Shown piece by piece: positions 1-15,569 of a stretch of DNA of 64,000 nucleotides. Below the pieces are notes generated by a model. That model had not been told where the DNA came from. It ran no database searches and saw only the letters and a program-made list of their open reading frames with translations. The stretch lies in the NCBI RefSeq assembly GCF_964340395.1, contig NC_135549.1, positions 28,612,595-28,676,594 of the forward strand, read 5' to 3'. The stretch's first letter is position 1. Every line of letters begins with the position of its first letter. Made by a program: the position numbers and the translations under genes. The DNA comes from Glandiceps talaboti. Lineage: Eukaryota; Hemichordata; Enteropneusta; Spengelidae.

Positions 1-4
1 TGTA

Positions 5-46
<42 letters not shown>

Positions 47-57
47 TGCGTGCGCGC

Positions 58-96
<39 letters not shown>

Positions 97-160
97 TGTG
101 TGTGTGTGTGTGTGTGTGTGGATGGATGGATGGATGGATGGATGGATGGATGGATGGACG
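1..160. repeat. TG, TGCG and GGAT microsatellite
   Basis: A (TG)n run, then (TGCG)n, then (TG)n, then (GATG)n to about base 160. Encoded Cys-Val or Trp-Met-Asp frames are not genes. Confidence 0.95.
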
Positions 161-392
161 GACGTATGGGTGGATGTATGCATGCAATGTTCACGCTTCT
201 GTGTGTAAAAGACGTTACTGTAGTTTTTAGCTTAAGCTGTGAGGTAATTTCAATCCAGTGATGATGTGCATGTAGAATTAATCGAGTCGCTCAGTGGTTT
301 TTAGTGCCTCAGGTAATGGATTATTCATTGATTTGTACAAGACTAGTGTACGTAGAGACACCGACACAACGACGTCAATTATAATACTGTAA

Positions 393-780
393 CAGCTAAA
401 ATGGTGTTGGTTTGGTGTTTAAATCATGGGACATGCATTACGTTTTTGACACAAAGATCGACATATTTCACATCTAGACTAACAATAACAGAGACACAAT
501 AAATACAGCAGCATCATCATTTGCCCAATCACATTGAACACTGATAAGTATTGCTATTTTTTCACATTGCTGTAAAATAGGCTTTTACTTTAAATTGCCC
601 CAATTGTATATTTAATATACAATTGGGGATAATCAACATCAACTTGACTACTTCTGGGTCTCATCTCCACTGTGCACAGCTCATATGCAATTGCTTCTTT
701 TCCATTAGAAGTTATCTGAGTGCGTATAAACAATGTCAGGTTACATCAGTAAAACATCAAACCAACATCATTTTAGCTGT
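393..780. mobile_element. family C MITE
   Basis: 388 bp with terminal inverted repeats ACAGCTAAAATGGTGTTGG and CCAACATCATTTTAGCTGT, inverted relative to the 35 kb copy. A perfect 31-base palindrome (598-628) sits near its centre. Confidence 0.7.
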
Positions 781-963
781 ATTTAATCATTATGTCAATT
801 TTAATGCAAACAAGCCAGACTGGTGTAATCCAAACATATATAGTGTAATTGCTGTTGAGTAATTTGATTCACAGAAAATTGGGAAGAACGAACAAACTGC
901 GACAAAGATCAGGAAAAAAAGTTGTATGAAAGTACATTTTTATCATTTATGTCAAATATTTTC

Positions 964-2836
<1,873 letters not shown>

Positions 2837-3190
2837 CTCCGAAGAGTAGAGACTGTCATCACCCGTATCACTAGCCGGTTGGGATTGCAGCATGCGTTCA
2901 GGAAAAAATATTTGATCTTCAGAAATAATGGGGTAAATCTTGTTGTATAGTTGCCGATTTTCTTGTGTCCACTGATTGCTTCCTGTTATTTTAAATTCAC
3001 TAAAGATGTACATAACACCAGAAAACAGCATCCCAAACGTAAGCACAAATCGGAACTTTCGCGACAACTTCATTATTTCAGAGCTCAACAACCACGAATG
3101 GTTGCTTCTGTTGCTCTGCTCCTTTTCAAAGTCCCCTGCTTCCCTAAACATTATGAATCTAGCGGTCACAACTCTAGAGTATACGTACAT
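2837..3190 (-). CDS. candidate first coding exon, type II membrane protein
   Basis: 118 open codons ending at a good donor (TCGGAG|GTAAGA, phase 0). Starts are possible at residues 1, 14 or 40. Residues 46-64 (FRFVLTFGMLFSGVMYIFS) form one hydrophobic segment preceded by basic KLSRK, the usual layout of a type II signal anchor, followed by a polar stem. This architecture is common for Golgi glycosyl- and sulfotransferases, but no catalytic part is visible and I do not recognise the family. Later exons must lie left of base 1 or be missed here. It could also be a chance ORF. Confidence 0.45.
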
Positions 3191-3849
3191 TCAATTCCTT
3201 CCATTGCCATAACGACGACACCCCTACGCATTATTCATAGAGCCCATACTATTTTGTTAGCTTACAAATATGTTTTCCCAAAGTATTACGCAATGAATTG
3301 AAAAGGGTCATTCTGTGCAGGTGACGCAAATATTACTAATCGGGGAAGAATGGTTATAGCTGATTGACAATCCTTTGCGCATCCAACTGTCAGACATCTG
3401 CGCATCGTAGTATAGAACGTAAGCTGATTTTCATAACTGAAACACGGTGAATAGTAGGGCTGGTTTTTGACTGTACTTGTTAATATCTGTCGTTTCCATT
3501 ATTACCAATTCACAGCATATCAGTTGACGGCTGCCCTCAGGCAGGCGGGTGAATATATACTCTTTTAGATAATGCACTGCTTGATAACTTTATAGTGATC
3601 TTTCAGTTTCCAAACTTTGTTCGAGTAAATCCGAAAGTTTCCAAGAACAGTCGGGGAGAAATATCCGTGCGTACTTTAATTTTTGATGGAGGGGTTAATT
3701 AAATGATGTATCTACAACACTAAAACTGGTCTTAGAATAATTGTACGTAAATATAGTTTCCGTTCATTTATCACCTGATGAATCTTAATACAATCTACTA
3801 TACCGATGGACCAAAACATATATAAGGAACTATTCACTTTAACTTCTGT

Positions 3850-3944
3850 AGTGGTGGTGGTGGTGGTGGTGGTGGTGGTGGTGATGGGTGGGTGGTTGGG
3901 TGGGTGGGTGGGTTTGTGGGTGGGTGGAGGGGGGGGGGGGGGGG
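3850..3944. repeat. GGT, GGGT and poly-G tract
   Basis: (GGT)n to 3884, then GGGT-rich, then about 17 G. G-quadruplex potential on the plus strand. Confidence 0.9.
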
Positions 3945-3977
3945 TTGCAAGGGTTCGTAAAGTCTCCTCAAGATAAG

Positions 3978-4353
3978 TTAAGGCCAAATAAAAAAAGTTC
4001 CTTGGTTCCGGTTACCCGACCCCATCTAGTTTTTCACGCCGATCCTAAACTATTTTTTTACGTATTCGAGAACAATAATAATAAAATCGCAAAAATCTTG
4101 ACGTCTCGCAAGAAATAGTGGATACAGAAACTGACATCAACTTAAAAAGACAATATAAAACTATTCCTTCAATCTGTAATGGCTGTACATCTGATAGGAA
4201 GAAATAAACAACACAGACCATTTGGAAAACAATGAAAACCTGAACTAGACACTCACACAGAAAGAAATATACAACAAAATTAAAAAAATGTACCTACCCC
4301 ATCAATTTTAAAATTGACTGTAATCGGAACCACACATTTTTTTTACGCCTAAG
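3978..4353. mobile_element. family A MITE, complete copy
   Basis: About 375 bp with imperfect terminal inverted repeats. The left end TTAAGGCCAAATAAAAAAAG plus TTCCGGTTACCCG mirrors the right end TGTAATCGGAACCACACA with TTTTTACGCCTAA. The interior matches the 45 kb copy in inverse orientation. No coding frame, hence non-autonomous. Confidence 0.7.
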
Positions 4354-4463
4354 GGTACTAGAAATCTTTATACCATGTTGCCATGGACAACCAACGTAGG
4401 CTTGTAGTCATAACACAATGAGTCGTTCAGTGTATTTCTTGATGTTAGCAATCGTCAAGCATT

Positions 4464-4722
4464 TAACGCCAAAAAAAATGAATTGTTTCTGGTCAGGCCA
4501 GTTTGTCTAAAGTGGTGCAACGTGTGATTTTTTTTTAAATTCTCAACAAACCTGTTACTCAGTCTACTATTTATGGCAGTTACTATTCTTTTTATTTAGT
4601 ACTTTAGAGCAAGTGTGGGGCAAATGTCATTTGCTTGTTCTTGATTGTCGCGCAGTTGTCTTCACTGAAGTAGGGAGGGTTATTTTTGTGTTTGCGCACG
4701 GATCTCCAGGCTGCATGGGTTG

Positions 4723-4793
<71 letters not shown>

Positions 4794-4827
4794 GACCGAC
4801 CACAAACAATTACTTTTTTGGCCTTAA
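4464..4827. mobile_element. family B MITE with internal CA microsatellite
   Basis: Termini TTAACGCCAAAAAAAATGAA with TTGTTTCTGGTCAG, and CCGACCACAAACAATT with TTTTTGGCCTTAA, are inverted. The interior from 4510 to 4720 is the reverse complement of the 16.9 kb copy. A (CA)n run at 4723-4792 is internal. Confidence 0.72.
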
Positions 4828-5980
4828 CACTAGGTGCAAAAAACTGCCAACTAACATACGCTAAGTGTATAAAGACATTGAGTGAGCAGCAGTGATGTTT
4901 AAATAGTGTTTTACTATTTCCTTACAAGGTCTTCACCTAACACCCTGAAGTACATTCTCGGCTTGTTCGACTTATTGTGAAACTGTTTGATGTAGAGGCA
5001 GTGTGAGGTTGTTGGCGTAATTAAAAGTGTTCGAAAAAGTAGAAATTTGTAATTAAGATAAATGTTTGTTTAAGACGTTAAAACTACTACGTATATTTCT
5101 AAAATGTTTCATTTACTTTTTGATTGTTACGTTGTTGAGAACAAAATTGAGTTGTCCGTTGTCATGGAAATGATATATTTGATTTATTTTGAAAATGTAA
5201 TAAATGCAAAGTGTTTTAGTTTCGATCACAGTAAATTTGCGCCTCGTTGTATAATTACTCGTTCATAATGTGTTATTGGAGTGAATATAGTTTGGAACAG
5301 TTTATACTGATGGTAGGTAACTAATTCAGGATAAGTCTCGTCACATTTTTTGTCAGACTTGGTAAATAAACACGTTGCCAGCCCCCTTGACATTAATGAC
5401 ACACAGTAGACATCAATGCTCATCATCTATAAAAACATCACCTGCTGTGAGTGGGTATACACTCTAAGGTCAGCAGATAACAAGATGAATGGTTTACTTA
5501 ACATAGTTAAATCATCAGCAATTATACTCCGGATGCCATAAAGTGAGGTATGGTATAAGTAGGACATCCTATACCTCTCTTATGTAATAAATATCGGATT
5601 CTAAAACATACCTCAATACAGTTTATTTTTGTAAAGTATGGGGTTCAATTCCCAACAGTAGAAGTTGGAGACACCTCACGATCTAAAACTTTAAATCATG
5701 GACTCTACACGATGTTTGAAATTCGCCATAACTAAATGTTAGCATCTCCAACAAAATCTTAGTTAGATGGAGAGTGATCGAGACAACCGCAAGCAAGCAT
5801 GCAAAAATGATCGACTATCAGGGGCACATTTATAGAGATAGATTCTAAATTGCCTTTTTTGGTCATCTGAGAAAGCAATTCTAGGTATTTATCAACCTTG
5901 TCATAATTTCACTGTCAATCACTATCTATCTCAATGACATCGTTGTGGGCGGATAGCAATAGCTTTCAGTACTTTAACTA

Positions 5981-6022
5981 GGTGGTGGTGGTGGTGGTGG
6001 TGGTGGTGGTGGTGGTGGTGGT
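5981..6022. repeat. GGT microsatellite
   Basis: 14 units of GGT. Confidence 0.95.
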
Positions 6023-7149
6023 ACATCGAGTATTGTCTAATCGCGAAGGACATGAAATACTGTCGGTTTTTAATTTGTTTGGGTGTGGACGTTCACATTT
6101 TTTATGTGTGCACTGTAATAAAAAAAGAAAACAATTATCCTTGAAATCATTATATGAATAGGATTTGTCTTACACCATATCATCAACTTAGAATATTGAT
6201 TATCACAAATGGTATGATAATGGTTTCAGGAGAGCATACATTTAGAGTTTCCATTGAGATCTACTTGATTCTAAAGATAAGAAGGGGCAGCTTACCTTAG
6301 ATCAAATATTGTTTGTGAAGTGCGCATTTGCGTTTATTATCAAAGTCCTCATCGGTAAAAGTTGCCCGATGACGACAGTGCGGTATCCTGCCCAGTCCAG
6401 CTGTTTCCAATTCAATTGAAGTGAATCGACACCGTTACGTGCTAAGTGTACACTTTTGTCGGTTTACTTATCACTATTGTGACCGATACATTCAGTAGGG
6501 CTATAGACTTTTATATATTCACATGTTAAGTAGAACTGTCACAGTGTTGACTGAAATCATATATGCGATGAAATAACCATGGCCAATATTAACTCCAATT
6601 TGTGTCGGTCGAATCAGCTTAAATTATGTACTTTTCACTAGACATTTTCAGATTTGCTAGACGGTGGCAAGAGCAGTAGGTTAATTGAACTTGCTGTACG
6701 CCATCGTGCAATGGTTACGTCAGTTTGTGATATTCGTAATTCTGGTGTCTTGTGGAGATCCTTTCCTCTTTTCTTTTTATTTTCAAATACAGAAATGTCC
6801 TATATGTAAGTACATGTTGATGTTCGATATCGACCCTGTCTGTTTACATGTATACAAAACTTAGCTGTTATCATACGATAACATTAATTGCCATAATTAA
6901 CCATTCATCAGTATATCCGCATTTCAATTCACGTTCACCAAATATAATAATGCCATTGGCATTCACCATTCACCAATACTTCTTCTGAGTGTAAATTCAC
7001 CGACTTCAATACGACAATATCGTACAACTATTGCATATCTTGATTGTGCGTTTAATATGTTGACCTCAGGATCCAGTAAACATTTTACTGATGATATGAT
7101 ACGATTTGATTTGATTGGACTTTTTTGTGGTATGATAACACTGTTTTTG

Positions 7150-7270
<121 letters not shown>

Positions 7271-8149
7271 TTTCCATCCCTGGCTAGCCTTTCTTATGAC
7301 TGAATATTCACTTTGATTGACTAAATAAATACACTACTCTTTCATCTATTCAATTCCATTTATCTAGATAAAAAAATTTCTCGCCCTATAATTACCAAGG
7401 TATGAGATTCACTCACAGTTTACCTGCTGTCTTATCTTCTGGGAGATTATCCCACCGAATAAAGTTTAAAACATGCATTCACATACTGATTGGGTATAAT
7501 GTCGACCTACTCAGTATGCAAATGCATATGTTTATTTGGTGTGATAATTTTCTTGAAGATAAGAGGGCAGGTAAAGTAAAAAAAGGATCGGTTCTGTATA
7601 TAGTATGAATTATATTGAAATGTGTCCATAAAGAGTTTATTTATCGCTGATGAAGTGCAAATATTAATATAAGTGAAATTTTACATTAATGATAGGTTTA
7701 ATATACCATTCGATATAACATCATACCGGGTACCTCAAGAGAAACAAAAATTGTATATGAAACAAACCATGCAAACGACCTATCTCAGTGCAAACATACC
7801 TAAAGACATGTACATACAGAAAGATCAGATAAGATCAGATAATATGAACTTTATTGTTCAATGAAACATGGAAATTTGCCTTTGGCACTAGGCGATACAC
7901 ATAAAAACAACAGACAGGTTACAAGAACAACAATGTAAATAAAACAATGTTGCATTAAAAGACAAAGACGCTACAATTGTATAAAGTGGATAAGGACCGT
8001 ATTAACCGTCCAGAATTAACTAAACATCTAAACTGCAATGATGGAAGCTTTGCCCCTTGTCCTTGTTAATGATTTTGAAAAGCTCGTGTTTAAAACGGCA
8101 ACTGCCGACGGGATAAAAGACTTCTTAAAGGTCTTTCTATTTGCAAACA

Positions 8150-8172
8150 AACAAACAAACAGACACGCAGAC

Positions 8173-8245
<73 letters not shown>

Positions 8246-8290
8246 TAGATAGACATATAGACACACATATAGACACACAGAGACAGACAA
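8150..8290. repeat. ACAG and ATAG microsatellite
   Basis: (ACAG)n from about 8173 to 8245, then ATAG and ACAC variants. Confidence 0.93.
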
Positions 8291-9237
8291 AAGCATAAAG
8301 AAGGTAAAACTATACCTTAATCTTGCCAAATATCAGGACCTATTCCACATGGATTGAAGATCACATGTAGATCACCATAATATTTTAACAACATACGTAC
8401 ACTCGTATTAAAGCTAATATTTGGGTTTGTCGTTCTCATGGGTTCTCATTTCAGTGAGGTACTAACGCCTTGTCAATCGACTTGTCACTAGTGGTGATGT
8501 GTGAGGGGGGGGGGTATGAAAGGGGTATTTCCCTCCCAAATAAGGTTACATATATGAATTTTATACTCCAAATTAGGTCTCTCATAGCAGCATTTGTACT
8601 CCAGGACATGTAAAACAGAATTTGGGATGTAATACTCTATATTGGACATAAAGTATTTGCTTTAGATTATCATCAAATTTGTCATTTCTCCTTTATTGCT
8701 GGTATGACGTAACTCCTTAGGATATTTACCAAGGACGCTTAATTGTCAACCCACTCATCATCAACATCATTAAAAATCTTTTACAAAATACTGTATCTCG
8801 ATCTTTTATTTATTTTTACACACTTTTTACAACAAGTTTAGTCAGGTTACAGCAGACGATATTTTTTTATAGATGACTATTGTTGTCGGCACCACAATTA
8901 ATTAGCTTTACGTAAATATAAAGGAAGGCTGGTGAACTACATTACTATACAAAGGAAGACTGGTGAACTACATTACTGTACAAAGGAAGACTGAGAAAAG
9001 TTGTTGCTAAACAGATTTGCAGTCAGGTTTCTGAATTCATTCTTGTGTCAGACGAACAACTGTTACAAATCAAAACAATAAAGGTAGTGACAGGGGACAC
9101 ACATTCTTTGATTTACTCAGATTTATTTTAATATTCATTAATACCAGATTTATTACCCACTGTTCAAACTCCCTTTTGTACAACCTGTTACTCCCATATT
9201 AGAATATTTGTACCAATCTATGTTAATCTGAGAATTT

Positions 9238-9323
9238 AATCAATCAATCGATCGATCGATCGATCGATCGATCGATCGATCAGTCAGTCAGTCAGTCAGT
9301 CAGTCAGTCAGTCAGTCAGTCAG

Positions 9324-9419
<96 letters not shown>

Positions 9420-9450
9420 CCAACCAACCAATCAACCAACTAACCAACCT

Positions 9451-9502
<52 letters not shown>
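9238..9502. repeat. compound ATCG, GTCA, ATCA tetranucleotide tract
   Basis: (ATCG)n, then (GTCA)n, then a long (ATCA)n interrupted by ACCA units, 265 bases in all. Confidence 0.95.
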
Positions 9503-9571
9503 GTTAGTTAAAATAAGTTATAATGCGCCAGACTTCAGAACCAAAGCACTGTTCAATGGAGTTAAAAAGGG

Positions 9572-9799
9572 TCAGTCCACACGAATCGCTTTTTTGAACG
9601 TACGTTTCTTAAGTTTGTTCTTGCAGATTTGATGACTACTATGTATCCAATGGTAAAGAATTCCATAGTCTAGGCACGCGGTTTGAAAATGCATGGCTAC
9701 CGTATGTCTTGGTCTAGAATTGAGATGGAAGTAGGAGACTCTTGTTGCTGAACAAAGGGAATGCGTCGGAGTGTAACTTTGCAGAAACTCAAATGTCAT
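9572..9799 (-). mobile_element. decayed LINE ORF2 C-terminal tail
   Basis: The frame YTPTHSLCSATRVSYF, then FQTACLDYGILYHWIHSS, then KNKLKKRTFKKAI follows the common RT tail pattern (YTPSRSLRS, then AP-LWNSLP-IR, then FK-LKTHLF--AF) with many substitutions. The WNSLP core has decayed. Intergenic copy, heavily mutated. Confidence 0.6.
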
Positions 9800-9802
9800 A
9801 TA

Positions 9803-10861
9803 ATTTGGTGTATACGCTATATGTATAACAAATAGCGTGTGTCATCTAAAGCTTGTTGATGTGGTTTTTATTTCAATCATTTGATTCCTTTGTATTTACA
9901 TTTATATTAAACGTATAGTAGTTTAGAATTTCGCATTCTAATAATGTGCGTTTGAAGTAATTTACATTCAATTTAATTTTTGATACAACATGGTGTAGGA
10001 AGATTTTATTCGGATTAAATATACTATGTGTTCGATGCGTGTATCAGAAACTTAGTAAGGTTTTAATGTGCTTAACGGTAGCATATTTACCTGTTAATAT
10101 CTTAATTCTGGTACAAAATACTATAATATATGGGTAACAGGTTGTATGAGAGGAAGTCTGAACAATGGATTGGACTGAAGGCATAGGTAATGTAAGATGA
10201 TTAAGGAACGTCTATCCCCTGTCACTCTACCTTTATGGTAGTCGTTTGTAACAGTTGTTCGATATCGATATCAGCCCCTATAACTTAACTTGTTGTCCAA
10301 AGTGTGTGAAAGTCAGAGATCGGGATGCACATTTTTCGTATTTCAATCATTTTGATGACGACAGTGGTTTGACAAGCTTTGACAATTTCCTAAGAAGTTG
10401 CATCATATTAGCAACAGAAAAATGACAAATTTCATTGTAATCTAATCGAAATAAAGACTCTATATCAGCGCCTAAATTGTATTTCGCCTATAAATTTGGT
10501 TTTACATGACTGTTTATATATGTTGCCGTGAGAGACCTTGCTTAGAATATATAATTCAAAACTTTAACGGAATTTGAGAGGGGAGTGGGATACCCTCTTA
10601 TCTTCTCCCACCAAACGTCACCACTAGTCACCACTACTATTAAATTTCTATTTTTCTTTAATGTTACAACATCTCGCTCAAAGGCGGGCGAACAGTTAGA
10701 AAGATACATTTTAGCTTTAATACAAGTGTACGTATGTTGTCAATACAAGTGTACGTATGTTGTTAAAATATTACAATATTTTTTTTTCATGGGGAAGGGG
10801 CCATAATATTAGACGAGATTAAGGTATCGCTTTGCCTTTTTAAGGGAGATTATGTTATACT

Positions 10862-10907
<46 letters not shown>

Positions 10908-12089
10908 CGTCCGCCCGTCCGTCCGTCGTAATGAAACTCACTACACATAGTAATGACAAGAGCTATCGATAAACATCCGATGAACATTGTGTCATTTACG
11001 GTAATGTTAAGGATTTTCGCAATATAAGGCAATATCTGAACAATGAAGCTTCAAATTTCATAGTTTGGATGATTGACGATGACAAAACGCAACTGTGCAA
11101 TACATCTTGTTGATATGATGTAGCCAGCTTTTTAATTCCAATGAGTCCTTTGCATAATTAATTATTTTTACAATTAGGCACTATCTCCATCGACGCAGCA
11201 AATTTTACATAACTTTGCACATTATCATTCAATGACGAAAACAAAACACACTTGTACAATAATTTAATATTGCGTGCGTCAAATTGCTTATATGTTTGTA
11301 TTTGCACTAATAACAAAGGTCTTTGGATATGTTTGCAGTGAGAAGGGTAGTTTGGTTTGTTTCAAATACAATGTTCGCTTGACGACTCGAAAATGTCAAA
11401 ATCAATAAATATGCGTATCCACATATGCGTGAGAGGACATGTTGATAAAAACGGGTTTGTTGAAAAACTCCTCGATAGGCCCTTGTCCAATATCTGTTTT
11501 GTTTCTTGTGAGGTGACCGGTATAATGTTATAGCATGGTATCTTAAAGATATCATTGTTGTCAAATTTCACCAATATATATTCATACTTCAGTGATAGAT
11601 AAATGTGGACACATGTCCTAAATATATGGCACGTGCTACCTATAACCAATACATTGTATTACTGTTAAAACATTCAAAGAAATGTACCAGTGATAATCAT
11701 GTTAGAAACGAAACCATGACATGTGGTCTTTCTACGATAAACTCCACCTTCAAAATTGCTAGATATCTACATATTTTGAAATTGTTTTGTTAGATATAAG
11801 GACTTAATCGTGATAGCGTACACCCTGCAAACCAAAATCCCATTTTGGTAAACCTAATTGTGTAGCAGTACATATGAGGTTATAAGCTTACCTACATCCA
11901 ATCGAATTGATTATTGGGTCCGCACCTAGAACCCCCCCCCCCCAATAAATCACGATTTATTTCACCTTATTACTATAGTATTATAGATAAAATATGTACA
12001 GTGTCTAATTATTGGTATTACAATTTTCACTTAAATATATCGGTTAGCTGATCGAAAAAATGATATCTCAGTTACAACCCGTGCATGTT
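9803..12089. other. intergenic, no gene seen
   Basis: A 23-bp direct duplication (ATACAAGTGTACGTATGTTG) at 10719-10765 and the 10863 microsatellite are the only structured items. Confidence 0.5.
10863..10926. repeat. TGTC and CCGT microsatellite
   Basis: (TCTG)n followed by (TCCG)n. Confidence 0.93.
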
Positions 12090-12750
12090 AGTATGTACTG
12101 TATAGATTAGCCAGAAACATGATACAAGGCCGCGGCAAGGGTTATAAATATAACTGTACAATAGTTATATATTTGTCTTTGGATTTTGATTCTTGTTACA
12201 GCCAATGTGAAGTTACTGTTCATCGGCTCTGTTTTATATAACCACACAGAAAACCAATACGACCCACATAGTCTAGACACTTACACGATTGCAATTTCTT
12301 GCCTAAATATGAAATAAAACCGTACTGCAACCTGACGCAGACACTTGGGTGCCAATGTGATGACGTCTGGCGCCTTAGTTCATTTATGAATAGAAGACAT
12401 GATGTCGCTAGAAACCTATTTGTTCGACCTAATAAATTAACAGAGAGCTTTTAGTTTGTGTACCCTTGTTAAACTGACCCAGTTAATACGTAGATAGATT
12501 AACCCGAAATGTGACGCAAGGCAAGGGCTATAAATATGACATCATGTACACTTTGTCTTTAATTTTGACTCTTGTTACAGCCCGTTTCAAGTGACCGTTC
12601 GTCGCCTCCGTGTGATACAACAACGCAGAAACCAATGAGAAACAGCGCATTCTATACTTTAAAATAACAGGGTCGCAATTTCTTGCTATATTTAGTCTAA
12701 ATATCGAGGCATAATATACTTTCAGTCATATTGATTGTGATTTACTACAT
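12090..12750. repeat. tandem pair of family F sequence, period about 379 bp
   Basis: CTTGTTACAGCC recurs at 12192 and 12571. Flanking blocks ATAGATTAGCC against ATAGATTAACC, GGGTTATAAATATAAC against GGGCTATAAATATGAC, and CACACAGAAAACCAAT against AACGCAGAAACCAAT align. Family F also occurs at 47.1 kb and 50.4 kb. Confidence 0.6.
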
Positions 12751-13458
12751 TAGGGCGTGTCTGGTGAATGGTTATAGTTTGTATGTACATTCTGGTGAAT
12801 GGAGGTATTAACTTTATGGTCCGAACCGTAAAATACATGACACACTCATAAACTATTTATTACGTTTTCAACCGTGTGATATGTAAACTACAAACACCAG
12901 TTTACATATAGATGATTCCTATATTGAGAGTATAAAGTGTCATTAATCATATCTAATCCAGATGCAACTAGTGTGGATGTCAACTATACAGTATATATTG
13001 TATCATTATAGGTTAGCACGAGTATTACTGTCATTTAAAATATAGAATAATCTATCTTGAAAACATACAGTCGCGAAAGAAGAAGATAGTGGTAGTGGTA
13101 GAGGTAGTTATCTTGCTAATCTAATTCGATGATCTGCAGGTGGCCATGGGAGATGGGCATGAATCCCAAAAACACAACAGTTTTTCGGCAATATATGTAT
13201 TGAACTATCCCGTCAAAGCGGCTTCTAGTTGTAAAGTCAAACTGAATTACTCCTTCGTAAACATATCTACTGCTCGGATATATGTTCGTGAAGTGAACTG
13301 GACAGGTTGGTAAGGAAATTGGTGTTGTTTTAGGAAGAGCGTTACAGTCTCGTCTGTATAGACATTTCAGAGACGACATTGCTCAAATGGGGTCAGATCT
13401 GAACATACTATTCACTTCCATGACACATAGGATGGGTGTATAGACACTTCGGTCCAGT

Positions 13459-13603
13459 ATGTATGTATGTATGTATGTATGTATGTATGCATGCATGCAT
13501 GCATGTATGCATGTATGTATGTATGTATGTATGTATGTATGTATGTATGTATGTATGTATGTATGTATGTATGGTGGATGGATGGATGGATGGATGGATG
13601 GAT
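13459..13603. repeat. GTAT, GCAT and GGAT microsatellite
   Basis: (GTAT)n with a (GCAT)5 island, then (GGAT)n. Confidence 0.95.
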
Positions 13604-14692
13604 GTACAGGCAGCCCTTAGGAAGACGTCGTGAAACAAATTGACATGCATATGCCCAAGTCAACATAATTCAATTTCATGCAAAGTTTGACAATATCAAA
13701 AGTCGTTTTTAAAAAAGTGATCGTGTAAAATGTTATTACATTACACGTATTATATTTTTTAAACACTTCAGTGTATCTGGTGGTGCCATCATAGCTATGT
13801 AGATATAAATGGCGACAGCTCGCATCGTAGATATTCACAAATCCCACCTAATATCTTTACATGAAGGATGATCATGCGGGGAAAAGGAGAAAGTGCACTC
13901 GTTGTGTCTGCGGATGTCAGCTTTGCCGTTCGTAAATTTGTTGACTTTTTTGTATAAAAACCAACACGATAGAAGTATTTGATATCGTGTCATTTTGTAT
14001 AACCAGAGATTTGGTTATAAATCATGCCTGTGACAGAAAAGCTAGCTGACGTTGTATATTGACGGTGTACATCAAAATAGATACCAAATATTGAACTGAC
14101 CTAATAGATACGAAGTTTGAATAATAAAACAAAGGATATGTAATAATATAAGTTGAGCTGTACCAGCAGTGTGAAGATCATTAATAAAACATTATCGTCA
14201 AATAGGGGATATTGACTTTGAATGTAAATCAGTTGTAACCATACTGCCTGTCTAAAAATGAGTTGCACCATGGCGGTGTATGAGTTAATGCCCCCATCAT
14301 GACACACCACGCAATACAATTATTAGGTGGGTTTAGATTTCCTGAGAGGATACGGGTTGACATTTAATCAATTGATTCAAAAGATGATCATATGCAGTAT
14401 TAAGAATTTTGATAAATAGTTGATTGTATACCAAGTCACGAATGATGGCATGTTCTTTCAATATATTTTCTTTTGGTAAGCCGATCAAATTCGAATAGGG
14501 GCCATGTGATTATTAAATGATCAACAAGTAATGACAAAACCATATCAGTATCTTTTGACTGCATATTATAAAACTTACCTCGACAAAATTCAATTTACTA
14601 AAAACTCTTTCGTATTCCTTGTTTTGGTTTCATTCATTTATTTATTTAAATGGGTCACCATGAATCAACTTCCCTTCCCCTACTTCAAGCGA

Positions 14693-14780
14693 GTTAGCCT
14701 TGTCTACTCGCTGGCTCTATGACTCCGCTAAACTCTTTGTGGAGAAGTAAGAGAGTCAGCAAGCAAGACAGGCTTCCAGA
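14693..14780. other. imperfect hairpin
   Basis: AGCCTTGTCTACTCGCTGGC and GAGTCAGCAAGCAAGACAGG are near reverse complements around a loop with CTCCGCTAAACTCTTTGTGG. Not a tRNA: no B box or CCA-type stem layout. Confidence 0.5.
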
Positions 14781-15569
14781 CACTTAGCCTAAACGAGTGT
14801 CTCGGCTCACTATACTACACCCCTTCCATTCACACTTAAAACTTTCACAGGTTGAACAATTGCACATCCACGCAAAACAATTAAAACTCAAATCATTTAT
14901 TGCAGATGGATTCAGAGCAAAGCCTGTTACGTGGAACCTGTACACACTTTGAAGTTAATTACATTCAAATTATTTCATATTTAACTGAAAGATTCAATAA
15001 GTATATACAAATATTCATAACAATGGAAGGAATATAATACAGATTTACCTATTTAGTTGATAGATTTCAGCAACACAAAATATACCTTACAGCAAGTCTT
15101 AGATAAAAAAAAATGTTTGAGAAAGATTGCTAATTGGCGAAAAACAGCAGAACAAGAAATTTTTAATCTTACATCTGACAATAGTATTCATATTTTATAT
15201 TTTCAAAATTTCAAAAAACGGTCGCTCTTTTCATTTTGTCAGCCAAATTTACTTATAATAGAATTGTACATATGGACGGACAGATATGTATTATCTGGTA
15301 ATATAACAGATTTAGTAATATAAGTATAGAATTATGAATTAACAATATTATTTCAAACACATTAGAATATAACTGATCAATTAACAAAGTCATTCTGAAA
15401 ATATGAACACAAATTTCACAATACTAAATTTACATAATGTTCAATCTGAAATAGAAAAGGTTAACGTATGGATTTGATAATTAGATAAATGGATAAGTAT
15501 CGAAAAGCCTTGATCTCTTGTGTTTTTTGCTGATGATGGTTTACCCCAATTCTCTTTAATGGTAGTGAC

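Larger units (their letters stand above)
12751..15569. other. intergenic, no gene supported
   Basis: Contains the 13459 microsatellite and the 14693 hairpin. Two short open frames, at 13116-13379 (minus) and 15057-15323 (plus), have no recognisable domain. Confidence 0.45.

Noticed and set aside
8028-8329. Cys and Val or Ser-rich frames in microsatellites here and at 1-260, 13408-13666, 27144-27487, 32796-33071 and 36618-36942
   Set aside because: Artefacts of simple repeats; they are open on several frames at once.
13116-13379. 87-codon minus-strand frame (MSSLKCLYRRDCNALPK)
   Set aside because: Composition is gene-like, but there is an in-frame stop just upstream, no convincing splice sites and no family I recognise.
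14693-14780. Hairpin as a possible tRNA or snRNA
   Set aside because: No tRNA cloverleaf, no Sm site or conserved stem pattern could be recognised.
15057-15323. 88-codon plus-strand frame
   Set aside because: AT-driven composition, no domain, no context.
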